Shown one piece after another: positions 1 through 6,441 of a DNA stretch of 12,366 bases. The notes beneath the pieces were generated by a model, which was given only the letters and a program-made list of their open reading frames with translations, was not told the origin of the DNA and searched no databases. The first letter of the stretch is position 1, and every line of letters begins with the position of its first letter. Origin of the DNA: a bacterium. Its GTDB lineage: Bacteria > Oederibacteriota > JAJYGY01. Location: positions 1-12,366 of the forward strand of contig JAJYGY010000182.1 of NCBI GenBank assembly GCA_021790555.1, in the 5' to 3' direction. Both the position numbers and the translations under genes were made by a program.

Positions 1-270
1 GTGCGGGCCGCCAACCACGGCCGGGTGAAGTTCGCGGGTTTTTTGAAGGCCTATGGCGGGGCCGTGGTGCTCGACCACGGCGACGGATTGAGGACCTGCT
101 ATTTCCACTTGAGCAGGATTTTGGTCGAGAAGGGACAGGTCCTGAAAAAGGGCCAGCCTCTGGGGAAGGTGGGAAGCCTGGGAATCGCCACGGGCCCGCA
201 CCTGCATTGGCAGATGATGCTCAACGGGTTCGCGGTCAATCCCCTGCAATGGGTCTCGGGGAGCCGCTGA
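1..270 (+). CDS. M23-family metallopeptidase, C-terminal fragment (5' cut by window edge)
   Basis: Only the last 89 or so codons are present; the reading frame is open to base 1, so the GTG there is probably an internal valine and not the start. The fragment matches the C-terminal half of the lysostaphin-like M23 (LytM/Gly-Gly endopeptidase) fold: a VVLDHGDGL segment, a YFHLS segment carrying one conserved His (about residue 36), a GQPLGKVGSLG turn, and the GPHLHWQ motif (about 65-71), whose second His is a zinc ligand. It ends with the usual NP-x-x-W tail. The first metal-binding His/Asp pair and any signal peptide or coiled coil lie outside the window. M23 proteins cut peptidoglycan cross-bridges or, when degenerate, activate amidases. 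It is followed by a 101-bp gap before rpoN, so co-transcription is uncertain. Many rpoN loci have lptA/lptB in this position instead. Confidence 0.88.
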   Translation: MRAANHGRVKFAGFLKAYGGAVVLDHGDGLRTCYFHLSRILVEKGQVLKKGQPLGKVGSLGIATGPHLHWQMMLNGFAVNPLQWVSGSR

Positions 271-326
271 AAGATGCGCCGCGCGGGCCGGCGCGGGCAT
301 TGGCGCGCGCGGTTGAAGGGCATGAA

Positions 327-336
327 AATTGCAATT
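327..336. promoter_or_regulatory. AT-rich palindrome upstream of rpoN (possible operator/promoter region)
   Basis: The 101-bp gap between the peptidase stop and rpoN is very GC-rich at first (271-312) and then turns AT-rich at about 322-345. Within it is the perfect 10-bp palindrome AATTGCAATT, and just downstream a second small palindrome AAATTT (339-344). This composition break is where the rpoN promoter would be expected. I could not match a clear -35/-10 pair, so this is only a candidate control region. Confidence 0.3.
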
Positions 337-371
337 CCAAATTTCGTACCTACCGGTTCTGAGAGCACGCC

Positions 372-1931
372 GTGGCCCTGAACACAAGCCTGCAACTGAA
401 GCAGCAGCAGAAACTGGTGATGACGCCCATGCTCCAGCAGGCGCTGAAGGTGCTCCAGCTCAACAACCTGGAACTGGCCTCGCTGGTGCAGCAGGAATGT
501 TCGGAAAACCCGATGCTGGAGGAGGCCGGCAGCGAGGAGGCGGCCGTGGAGGAGGGCGAATCCTCCGAGCCCGTGGAAGCGGCCCCGGAGGAAGCGGCCC
601 GGGAAGGCGAGGCCGGCGAGGCTGTGGACGAGGAGCCCGCGCGGGAATCCCCCCGCGAGGAGGAACCCCCTGAGGCGCCCGCCGCGCCGGCCAAGGACGA
701 GGTGCGCATCGACGAGAAAGGCACCGTGGCGGATGAAAGCTGGGAGGACTATTTCGACGACAACGGCACGGACTACGGCTACGCCAGGGAATCCGGCGAC
801 GACGACAAGGAGGGCTTCGAGAGTTTCCTGACCCGGCCCGAGAGCCTGCAGGAGCACCTGATGGCCCAGCTGGAGGCGGCGGAACTGGAAGGCGCGGCCA
901 GGGCGGCGGCCGAGGAGATCGTGGGGGCCGTGGACGAGAGGGGCTACCTGTCCACCCCGCTGGAGGAGATCGGGCGGCGCTCCGGGATCCCCTCCCGGGA
1001 CCTCTACGCGGCCCTGAACCTGGTGCAGGGCTTCGACCCGGCCGGGGTGGCGGCCCGCGACCTCAGGGAATGCCTGCTGCTGCAGCTCTCCAGCCAGGGG
1101 CTGAGGAATTCGCTGGCCTGGCGGCTGGCTTCGGACCACCTCAAGGACCTGGAAAAACGCCGTTACGCCGAGCTGGGCCAGGAACTGAAGGCCGGCCCCG
1201 GCGAGATGGAAGAGGCGCTGCGCGTGCTGGGCGCCCTGGAGCCCATGCCGGGCCGCGCCTTCGGATGGGTGGCCAACCCCGCCATCACCGTCGACGCCGA
1301 GGTGGAGAAGGACGCCGACGGCAACTACCAGGTCAGCGTGCCCGACGCCCAGCTCCCCAAGCTGGCGATCAACCAGTACTACAAGAAGATGCTGAAGGCC
1401 GCCGGGGCCGAGCACGAGAACACGCGGGCCTACCTCAACGAGAAATACCAGTCGGCCCTCTGGCTGATCAAGAGCATCGAGCAGCGCAAGCGCACCCTGC
1501 AGAGGGTGGTGGAGAGCATCGTGGAGCACCAGAAGGGCTTCCTGGACCACGGGCTGCCCGCCTTCCGCCCCCTCACGCTGAAGGAGATCGCCGCCCAGAC
1601 GGGCCTGCACGAGTCCACCATCTCGCGCGTGACGACCAACAAGCACGTGCAGACCCCCCGGGGGATCTTCGAGATGAAGTTCTTCTTTTCCGGGGGGCTG
1701 GGCACCGACCAGGGCGGCAGCGCCTCGACCCCCGCGGTGAAGGAAAAGCTGAGGCAGCTGGTGGAAACCGAGCCCCCCCAGGACCCCCACTCGGACCAGC
1801 GCCTGGCCGAGCTGATGAAGGGGCAGGGGATCCGCATCGCCCGCAGGACGGTGGCCAAGTACCGCGAGGAGATGCGCATCCTTCCGGCCCACCAGAGGAA
1901 ACGGGTGGCCCAGGAATCCTCCCCCAGGTAG
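372..1931 (+). CDS. rpoN: RNA polymerase sigma-54 factor RpoN
   Basis: 519 residues. It directs core RNA polymerase to -24/-12 promoters, where transcription needs an AAA+ enhancer-binding protein. Region I is at the N-terminus (about 1-50), Gln/Leu-rich, with the typical QKLVMTPMLQQAL stretch. Region II (about 51-150) is long and acidic: 38 of 100 residues are Asp or Glu. The core-binding domain follows (about 155-360). The DNA-binding part holds a helix-turn-helix (about 401-422, LKEIAAQTGLHESTISR) and the RpoN box ARRTVAKYRE at 490-499, which is diagnostic. The start is GTG at 372 because region I begins there; the ribosome site is weak (GAGAG at 361-365). The stop is followed by 139 bp before hpf, which has its own promoter. 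Linkage to hpf, ptsN and PTS genes is the classic arrangement in Gram-negative bacteria. Confidence 0.98.
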   Translation: MALNTSLQLKQQQKLVMTPMLQQALKVLQLNNLELASLVQQECSENPMLEEAGSEEAAVEEGESSEPVEAAPEEAAREGEAGEAVDEEPARESPREEEPPEAPAAPAKDEVRIDEKGTVADESWEDYFDDNGTDYGYARESGDDDKEGFESFLTRPESLQEHLMAQLEAAELEGAARAAAEEIVGAVDERGYLSTPLEEIGRRSGIPSRDLYAALNLVQGFDPAGVAARDLRECLLLQLSSQGLRNSLAWRLASDHLKDLEKRRYAELGQELKAGPGEMEEALRVLGALEPMPGRAFGWVANPAITVDAEVEKDADGNYQVSVPDAQLPKLAINQYYKKMLKAAGAEHENTRAYLNEKYQSALWLIKSIEQRKRTLQRVVESIVEHQKGFLDHGLPAFRPLTLKEIAAQTGLHESTISRVTTNKHVQTPRGIFEMKFFFSGGLGTDQGGSASTPAVKEKLRQLVETEPPQDPHSDQRLAELMKGQGIRIARRTVAKYREEMRILPAHQRKRVAQESSPR

Positions 1932-1978
1932 GCGGGCGCGGGTGCGGGCTGAAGCGCCGGGGCGGCCGACGGTTCCCA

Positions 1979-2008
1979 TTGACAGTTTTCCGGGGCCTGT
2001 GATAGATT
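1979..2008 (+). promoter_or_regulatory. Sigma-70-type promoter for hpf
   Basis: A perfect -35 hexamer TTGACA (1979-1984) is followed after 18 bp by TAGATT (2003-2008, 4 of 6 matches to TATAAT) with an extended -10 TG two bases upstream (2000-2001). It sits in a locally AT-rich stretch between rpoN and hpf, and transcription would begin near 2015, about 55 bp before the hpf GTG. A second -10-like hexamer TAAAAT (2021-2026) has no good -35 at the right distance. This lets hpf-ptsN be transcribed separately from rpoN. Confidence 0.6.
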
Positions 2009-2070
2009 CTGGAAAATCTTTAAAATGGCGGCATTTTTGGCCGTTTCCGGGTACTTTTTTTGGAGCCAGG

Positions 2071-2631
2071 GTGAAAATAGCCATCACGGGAAGGCACGTC
2101 GAAGTCACCTCCAGCCTGCGGGATTTTGTCGAGAAAAAGGTCTCCAAGCTGGAGGAGTTCTTTTCAGGGGTGCGCGAAGTCCGCGTGATCCTGAGCGTGG
2201 AGAAGTACCGCCACACCGCCGAGGTGACCCTGAAGGCCGGGGGCAAGCACATCGCGGCCAAGAAGACCACCAAGGACATGTACGCCTCCATCGAGGAGGT
2301 CACCCAGGCCATCAGCCAGCAGGCCTCGCGGGAGAAGGAGAAGCAGCGTTCCCAGTCCTCGCGGCGCCACCGCGGCCGGCCCGCCAGCGTGCGGGGCCTG
2401 TCTCCGGCCGACAGCCTGGAGCCGGCGCGGGAACTTCCCGAGGAGGCCCCCCGCGAGAAGGTGGTGCGGGTGAAGGCCTTCGCGCCCAAGCCCATGAGCC
2501 TGGAGGAGGCCCTGATGGAATTCCGGGCCGGGGACGGCGAGGTGCTGGCCTTCGTCAATTCCAAGAACAAGCTCTTCAACGTGGTGTTCCGCCGCAAGGA
2601 CGGCAGCCTGGGCCTGGTGGAGTCCCTTTGA
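2071..2631 (+). CDS. hpf: Long-form ribosome hibernation promoting factor
   Basis: 186 residues. The product binds the 30S decoding region of idle ribosomes. Long-form HPFs also pair two 70S particles into 100S dimers through their C-terminal domain. The N-terminal S30AE domain (about 1-95) starts with VKIAITGRHVEVTSSLRDFV and includes the basic KAGGKHIAAKKTTKDMYASI stretch. A charged Arg/Ser/Glu/Pro linker (about 96-130) leads to a C-terminal dimerisation domain (about 131-186; PMSLEEALMEF, FVNSKNKLFNVVFRRKDG). The start is GTG at 2071: homology begins exactly there, and GGAG (2062-2065) is well placed. The frame stays open upstream to 1942, but that extension overlaps the promoter and has no family resemblance. 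It follows rpoN, as in many proteobacteria, and ptsN begins 34 bp after its stop. Confidence 0.96.
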   Translation: MKIAITGRHVEVTSSLRDFVEKKVSKLEEFFSGVREVRVILSVEKYRHTAEVTLKAGGKHIAAKKTTKDMYASIEEVTQAISQQASREKEKQRSQSSRRHRGRPASVRGLSPADSLEPARELPEEAPREKVVRVKAFAPKPMSLEEALMEFRAGDGEVLAFVNSKNKLFNVVFRRKDGSLGLVESL

Positions 2632-2665
2632 GCCGGGCGGCCGGTCTCCTGGAGAAGACACAAGC

Positions 2666-3130
2666 ATGAGAATCCTGGATTTTCTTTCGGAAGATTCCAT
2701 TGAAGTCGGCCTGAAGGCCTCCGGCAAAAGGCAGGTCCTGGAGGAGCTGATCGAGGTCCTGGCCCGGCAGGGGAAGGTGACGGACAAGAAGAAGGTCCTG
2801 GAGGTGCTGCTGGAGCGGGAGGAACTCGGCTCCACCGGCATCGGCCAGGGCATCGCCATCCCCCACGGCAAGTCCGACGCGGTCAGGAGCCTCTGCGCCG
2901 TGTTCGGCCTGTCCCGCCAGGGGGTGCCCTTCGAGGCCCTGGACGGGGAGCCGGTCCACCTCTTCTTCATGCTGGTGGCCCCGGAAGGCTCGGCCGGCGC
3001 GCACCTGAAGGCCCTGGCCAGGATTTCCGGGCTGCTGAAGGACAAGTACTTCCGCAAGGCCCTGATGTCCGCCCAGGCCAGGGACGAGATCGTCAAGGTC
3101 ATCGAGGATGAAGAGAAGGCGAAACATTAG
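2666..3130 (+). CDS. ptsN: PTS EIIA-Ntr / fructose-type IIA domain protein PtsN
   Basis: 154 residues, the normal size for a stand-alone EIIA of the nitrogen/fructose family. It is a soluble phosphocarrier that usually has no cognate sugar porter and regulates other proteins (potassium transport, sensor kinases, stress responses) according to its phosphorylation state. The active-site motif GSTGIGQGIAIPHGK (55-69) places the phospho-accepting His at 67, and the second conserved His is at 113 (AHLKALARIS). It begins with the family's RILDFLSEDSIEVGL and ends in a typical helix. GGAGAAG (2651-2657) lies 8 bp before the ATG. No nitrogen-type Enzyme I (PtsP) or NPr is seen here, so its phosphate donor may be the HPr/EI encoded at 10219-12276; that is inference. 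Confidence 0.95.
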   Translation: MRILDFLSEDSIEVGLKASGKRQVLEELIEVLARQGKVTDKKKVLEVLLEREELGSTGIGQGIAIPHGKSDAVRSLCAVFGLSRQGVPFEALDGEPVHLFFMLVAPEGSAGAHLKALARISGLLKDKYFRKALMSAQARDEIVKVIEDEEKAKH

Positions 3131-3163
3131 CCCCCGCCAGGAAAAAGCCCCCCATGCCGAGTG

Positions 3164-3213
3164 GCGCCCCGGCTTGTTTCCTTCCGCGTCTGACGAAGGA
3201 GCGGCCGGGGCGC
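3164..3213 (+). repeat. Nested inverted repeat between ptsN and hprK (possible terminator or leader hairpin)
   Basis: The outer arms GCGCCCCGGC (3164-3173) and GCCGGGGCGC (3204-3213) are perfectly complementary over 10 bp, with a possible extra G-U pair outside. The 30-nt interior contains a second perfect stem, TCCTTC (3179-3184) with GAAGGA (3195-3200). The RNA would therefore form a two-tier hairpin in the 137-bp ptsN-hprK gap. Only TTT follows (3214-3216), so it is a poor match to an intrinsic terminator. It may be a weak terminator, a processing or stability element, or an attenuator before hprK. Confidence 0.55.
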
Positions 3214-3267
3214 TTTCGTGTGGGGCCTTTCTTCCGGCGACCGCGGGCCTTCCCGGGGAGCGCCGCC

Positions 3268-4212
3268 GTGGCTGAACTGAGCCTGCAGGATTTCTACCAG
3301 GAAAAACGCGCCTCCATGATGCTGTCCCTCCTGGCCGGCGCCAAGGGCCTGGCCAGGCACCGCATCGCCGTGCCGGACATCTACCGGCCCGGGCTGGCCC
3401 TGGCGGGGTATTTCAACTTCTTCGCCTACGAGCGCATGCAGATCCTGGGCAGGACCGAACTGCGCTTCCTGGACTCCCTTTCGGCCAAGCGCCGGCAGGC
3501 CCACCTGGAAAAGTTCTTCAGCTACCCCCTCCGCTGCCTGATCGTCACCCAGGGCCTGAAGCCGCCCGCGCCCCTGCTGAAGCTCGCCCAGAAGAAAGGC
3601 GTGCCGGTCTTCTGCTCCAAGCTGCCCACCACCCGCATGATCGTGGACCTGACGATCTACCTGGAGGAGAAGCTGGCGCCCCAGACGGTGGTCCACGGAA
3701 CCCTGGTGGAGGTCTACGGCCTGGGCCTGCTGATCCTGGGCAAGAGCGGCATCGGAAAATCCGAGTGCGCCCTGGAACTGGTCAAGCGGGGCCACCGCCT
3801 GGTCGCGGACGACCTGGTCCACCTGAAGCGCTCGGCCGAGCAGGTCCTGGTGGGCTGGGGCGACCCGCTCCTGCGCCACCACATGGAGGTGCGGGGCCTG
3901 GGGGTGATCGACATCAAGGAGCTTTTCGGCATCGGAGCGGTGAAGGGCGAGGTGGCGGTGGAGATGGCGGTGACGATCGAGGAATGGGTGGAGGGCAAGG
4001 AATACGACCGCCTGGGCCTGGACACCCGCACGCACACCATCCTGGGCGTGCCCCTGCCCTCGCTGCTGCTGCCCGTCCGGCCGGGAAGGAACCTTTCCGT
4101 CATCCTGGAGGTGGCGGCGATGAACCAGAGGCTGAAGCGTTCGGGGCACCATTCCGCCCAGCTCTTCAACCGCAAGGTCATGGAATGGATGGGCCAAAAG
4201 CCGGAAAAATAA
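3268..4212 (+). CDS. hprK: HPr kinase/phosphorylase
   Basis: 314 residues, the usual family length. This bifunctional enzyme phosphorylates HPr on its regulatory Ser and reverses the reaction by phosphorolysis. The N-terminal domain contains INRPGLAL-like DIYRPGLALAGYFNFF and ERMQILG. The catalytic domain has the conserved His (about 143, VVHGTLVEVYG), the Walker A motif GKSGIGKS (158-165), VADD (179-182) and the K/P signature EVRGLGVIDIKELFG (207-221), then Arg271 and Arg274 in PVRPGRN. I chose GTG at 3268 because similarity to the family starts there and GGGGAG (3255-3260) sits 7 bp upstream. The frame runs upstream to an ATG at 3154, but those 38 codons are Pro/Arg-rich, unlike HprK, and cover the inverted repeat. 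Its likely substrate, HPr with Ser47, is encoded at 10219. The next gene starts 14 bp after its stop. Confidence 0.97.
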   Translation: MAELSLQDFYQEKRASMMLSLLAGAKGLARHRIAVPDIYRPGLALAGYFNFFAYERMQILGRTELRFLDSLSAKRRQAHLEKFFSYPLRCLIVTQGLKPPAPLLKLAQKKGVPVFCSKLPTTRMIVDLTIYLEEKLAPQTVVHGTLVEVYGLGLLILGKSGIGKSECALELVKRGHRLVADDLVHLKRSAEQVLVGWGDPLLRHHMEVRGLGVIDIKELFGIGAVKGEVAVEMAVTIEEWVEGKEYDRLGLDTRTHTILGVPLPSLLLPVRPGRNLSVILEVAAMNQRLKRSGHHSAQLFNRKVMEWMGQKPEK

Positions 4213-4226
4213 GCGGGAAGGGAATC

Positions 4227-5507
4227 ATGCCCAAGTGGACGAAGTGGTTTTCCCCGGGGCTGAAGATCAAGCGCTGGGGCTTTCTTCTGGTATTCAGCGC
4301 CTTCGTGCTGGCCGTGGGCCTCAGCGGGGTGATGGGACAGGCCTTCCAGGGCATCCAGGTGGAGGTCATGCGCCCGCGCACGCTGGAGCGGCTCACCCGG
4401 CGGGTGCAGAGCCTGCGCTTCATCGATTTCGTGTTCCTGGGCTTCGGCGTGTGGGGCCTGATCTATTCCCTGAAGCGCTTCGGCGACGCCCTGATCACCA
4501 TCCTGATGCCGCAGAGGGAGAAGGAGTTCCTGGACGTGGTGCTGGCCAAGGCCAAGCTGCGCCACGGGCCCAAGGTGGTTGCCATCGGCGGCGGCACGGG
4601 GCTGCCCGTCCTCCTTTCCGGGCTCAAATCCTACACCAACAACCTGACGGCCATCGTGACGGTGGCCGACGACGGCGGCTCCTCGGGCCGGCTGCGCCAG
4701 GACCTGCACATCCTGCCTCCCGGCGACCTGCGCAACTGCCTGGTTTCCCTGGCCGAGACCGAGCCCCTGATGCAGAAGCTCTTCCAGCACCGCTTCAAGG
4801 AGAAGGGCGACCTTTCGGGGCACAGCTTCGGCAACCTTTTCATCGCCGCCATGAGCGAGGTCACGGGCGACTTCGGCGAGGCCATCCGGGCCTCCAGCAA
4901 GGTGCTGGCGATCTCGGGGCGGGTGCTGCCCGTCACGCTGGATTCGGTCGGCCTGACCGCCGTGCTGGAGGACGGGCGCCGGGTGAGCGGCGAGAGCAGC
5001 ATCACCCGGTCGGGCGGAAGGGTCAAACAGCTTTCCCTGGAACCGGAGGACTGCCAGCCCACCCCGGAGGTGATGCAGGCCATCGCCGAGGCGGACGCGA
5101 TCGTGCTGGGGCCGGGAAGCCTCTTCACCAGCATCCTGCCCAACCTGCTGGTGCCCGGGGTGGCCAGGGCCGTGGCCGGATCGCGGGCCATCAAGATCTA
5201 CATCTGCAACGTCATGACCCAGCCCGGCGAGACGGAGGGCTTCAAGCTTTCGGACCACCTGCGCGCCTTCCACCGCATGGCCGGGTTCTCCCTGATCGAC
5301 TACGCCGTGGCCAACACCGAGAACCCCCGCGACCCGCTCCTGAAACGCTATTCGCGGGAGGGCCAGGCGCCGGTGGAAGTGGACCGGCAGGGGTCCGAGG
5401 AGCTGGGCGTGAAGCTGGTGAAGGCCAAGCTGCTGGCGCCCGGGGACTACCTGAGGCATGACGCCAAGAAGCTGGCCAAGACGGTCATGCGGCTGATCGT
5501 GATCTGA
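4227..5507 (+). CDS. YvcK/CofD-family protein with N-terminal membrane anchor
   Basis: 426 residues. Residues from about 115 on match the YvcK (gluconeogenesis factor) branch of the CofD fold: VVAIGGGTGLPVLL (117-130), ADDGGSSGRLR (147-157), PPGDLRNC (164-171), GHSFGNL (198-204), GPGSLFTSILPN (295-306) and NVMTQPGETEG (328-338). B. subtilis YvcK binds UDP-sugars such as UDP-GlcNAc, is needed for growth on gluconeogenic carbon, and affects cell shape; it is not known to make coenzyme F420. Here the domain is preceded by two hydrophobic segments (about 16-37 and 65-82), so it is probably anchored with the catalytic-fold domain in the cytoplasm. The ATG at 4227 has GGGAAGGGA just upstream. It lies 14 bp after hprK and 12 bp before the EIIA gene, a position often held by rapZ in related clusters. 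The molecular function is not settled for the family. Confidence 0.9.
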   Translation: MPKWTKWFSPGLKIKRWGFLLVFSAFVLAVGLSGVMGQAFQGIQVEVMRPRTLERLTRRVQSLRFIDFVFLGFGVWGLIYSLKRFGDALITILMPQREKEFLDVVLAKAKLRHGPKVVAIGGGTGLPVLLSGLKSYTNNLTAIVTVADDGGSSGRLRQDLHILPPGDLRNCLVSLAETEPLMQKLFQHRFKEKGDLSGHSFGNLFIAAMSEVTGDFGEAIRASSKVLAISGRVLPVTLDSVGLTAVLEDGRRVSGESSITRSGGRVKQLSLEPEDCQPTPEVMQAIAEADAIVLGPGSLFTSILPNLLVPGVARAVAGSRAIKIYICNVMTQPGETEGFKLSDHLRAFHRMAGFSLIDYAVANTENPRDPLLKRYSREGQAPVEVDRQGSEELGVKLVKAKLLAPGDYLRHDAKKLAKTVMRLIVI

Positions 5508-5519
5508 AAGGACGGGGCC

Positions 5520-5918
5520 ATGGTGGGCATCGTGATCGTCACCCACGGGGATTTTGGAGTGAGCATGATGAGGACGGCCGAGTCCATTCTCGGCCGCCAG
5601 GAGCAGGCCGTGGCCCTGAGCCTGCCCCCGGACTGGGGACTGGAGGACCTTCAGGGGGCCCTCAAGGAGGCCTTCCAGGCAGTGGACAGGGGTGCGGGCG
5701 CGCTGGTGCTGGTGGACATCCCCGGCGGCACGCCCTGCAACGCCAGCCTGCCCTTCTGCCTGGGCCCGGGCAGGGAGGTCCTCACGGGCCTTTCCCTTCC
5801 GGTGCTGCTGGAATCCTTCCTGCTGCGCGGCTCCCTGCCGCTGGGGGAGCTGGCCGCGGTGGTCCAGGAAAAGGGCCGGCAGAGCCTGATGCTGATGAGC
5901 CGGCGCCTGCGTCCCTGA
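5520..5918 (+). CDS. PTS mannose-family EIIA component
   Basis: 132 residues, a single soluble domain of the mannose (ManX) EIIA fold. It accepts phosphate from HPr and passes it to EIIB. The phosphorylated residue is His9 in IVTHGDFG. Asp66 and the DIPGGTPCNAS segment (66-76) form the conserved loop around the active site, and the family's SLPVLLES helix follows (92-99). AAGGA (5508-5512) is 7 bp before the ATG. The gene is separate from EIIB, unlike E. coli ManX, where the two domains are fused. It lies 12 bp after the YvcK-like gene and 31 bp before EIIB. With EIIB, EIIC and EIID all nearby, it most likely serves a real transporter, though a regulatory role as in lone EIIA-Man proteins is possible too. 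Confidence 0.93.
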   Translation: MVGIVIVTHGDFGVSMMRTAESILGRQEQAVALSLPPDWGLEDLQGALKEAFQAVDRGAGALVLVDIPGGTPCNASLPFCLGPGREVLTGLSLPVLLESFLLRGSLPLGELAAVVQEKGRQSLMLMSRRLRP

Positions 5919-5949
5919 GAGGGGCGGCTCCGGTTTGGTGGAGAGAACG

Positions 5950-6441
5950 ATGGCCCTTGTCTTGGCGAGAATCGACGACCGCCTGATCCACGGGCAGGTG
6001 GTGGTGGGCTGGGTGAAGCACCTCGAGGCCAACTGCATCGTGGTGGCCAACGACGCCATCGCCGCGGACCCCATGCAGAGGGCCCTGCTGCCCATGGCCG
6101 TGCCGCCGGAGATCCAGGTGGAGATCTACAAGGTGGCCGAGGCGGCCCGCAAGCTGGCCGGCGGGGTGGAGGCGGGCAAGCGGACGATCCTGCTGTTCTC
6201 CTCGCCGATGGACGCGCTTCGCTTCCTGAAGCAGGGGGGCGCGCTGGAGTCCCTGAACCTGGGGGGCCTGCGGTTCGCGCCGGGAAAGACCCAGGTGTTG
6301 AAGTCGATTTCGCTGGGGCGGGAGGACCTGGAAGCCCTGCGCCAGCTCCGCGAGGCCGGAACGGGAATGAGCGTCCAGATGGTTCCCTCGGACCCGGCCG
6401 TGGACGTCCTGAAGATCCTGCCGGGAGGTGAGCATGGGTAA
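5950..6441 (+). CDS. PTS mannose/fructose/sorbose-family EIIB component
   Basis: 163 residues, the full length of a stand-alone EIIB of this family. It transfers phosphate from EIIA to the incoming sugar. The N-terminus ALVLARIDDRLIHGQVVVGW carries the diagnostic RIDDRLIHGQV motif, with the phospho-accepting His at 14. The remaining conserved stretches are present (IVVANDAIAADPMQ at 30-43, the GLRFAPGKTQVLKSISL region at 106-122). I start it at ATG 5950 with GGAG (5940-5943) 6 bp before; an in-frame TTG at 5935 would add five residues the family lacks. Its stop overlaps the start of the GH57 gene by 8 bp (6434-6441), which implies translational coupling. The sugar specificity cannot be read from the sequence. 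Confidence 0.95.
   Translation: MALVLARIDDRLIHGQVVVGWVKHLEANCIVVANDAIAADPMQRALLPMAVPPEIQVEIYKVAEAARKLAGGVEAGKRTILLFSSPMDALRFLKQGGALESLNLGGLRFAPGKTQVLKSISLGREDLEALRQLREAGTGMSVQMVPSDPAVDVLKILPGGEHG

Noticed and set aside
279..296. GC-rich hairpin (CCGCGC / GCGCGG) after the M23 gene as a terminator
   Set aside because: The stem is only 6 bp, there is no T-run, and the segment is simple GC-rich sequence with a direct repeat (GCGCGGGC at 281-288 and 291-298).
301..317. Sigma-54-like promoter (TGGCGC followed by GGTTGAA) before rpoN
   Set aside because: The GG to TG distance is one base too long and the essential GC of the -12 element is missing.
1942..2070. N-terminal extension of hpf from an upstream GTG
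   Set aside because: The 43 extra codons overlap the promoter, do not resemble HPF, and the GTG at 2071 has a good ribosome site exactly where homology begins.
3162..3178. Sigma-54-like promoter (TGGCGC followed by CTTGTT) before hprK
   Set aside because: Spacing is one base too long, the -12 GC is absent, and the match falls on the left arm of the inverted repeat.
3154..3267. N-terminal extension of hprK from ATG 3154
   Set aside because: The 38 extra residues are Pro/Arg-rich and atypical for the family, the region holds the nested inverted repeat, and GTG 3268 has GGGGAG at ideal spacing.
4227..5507. Reading this gene as CofD (2-phospho-L-lactate transferase, coenzyme F420 synthesis)
   Set aside because: The motifs match the YvcK branch, and no other F420 biosynthesis gene is in the window; the context is HprK/PTS.
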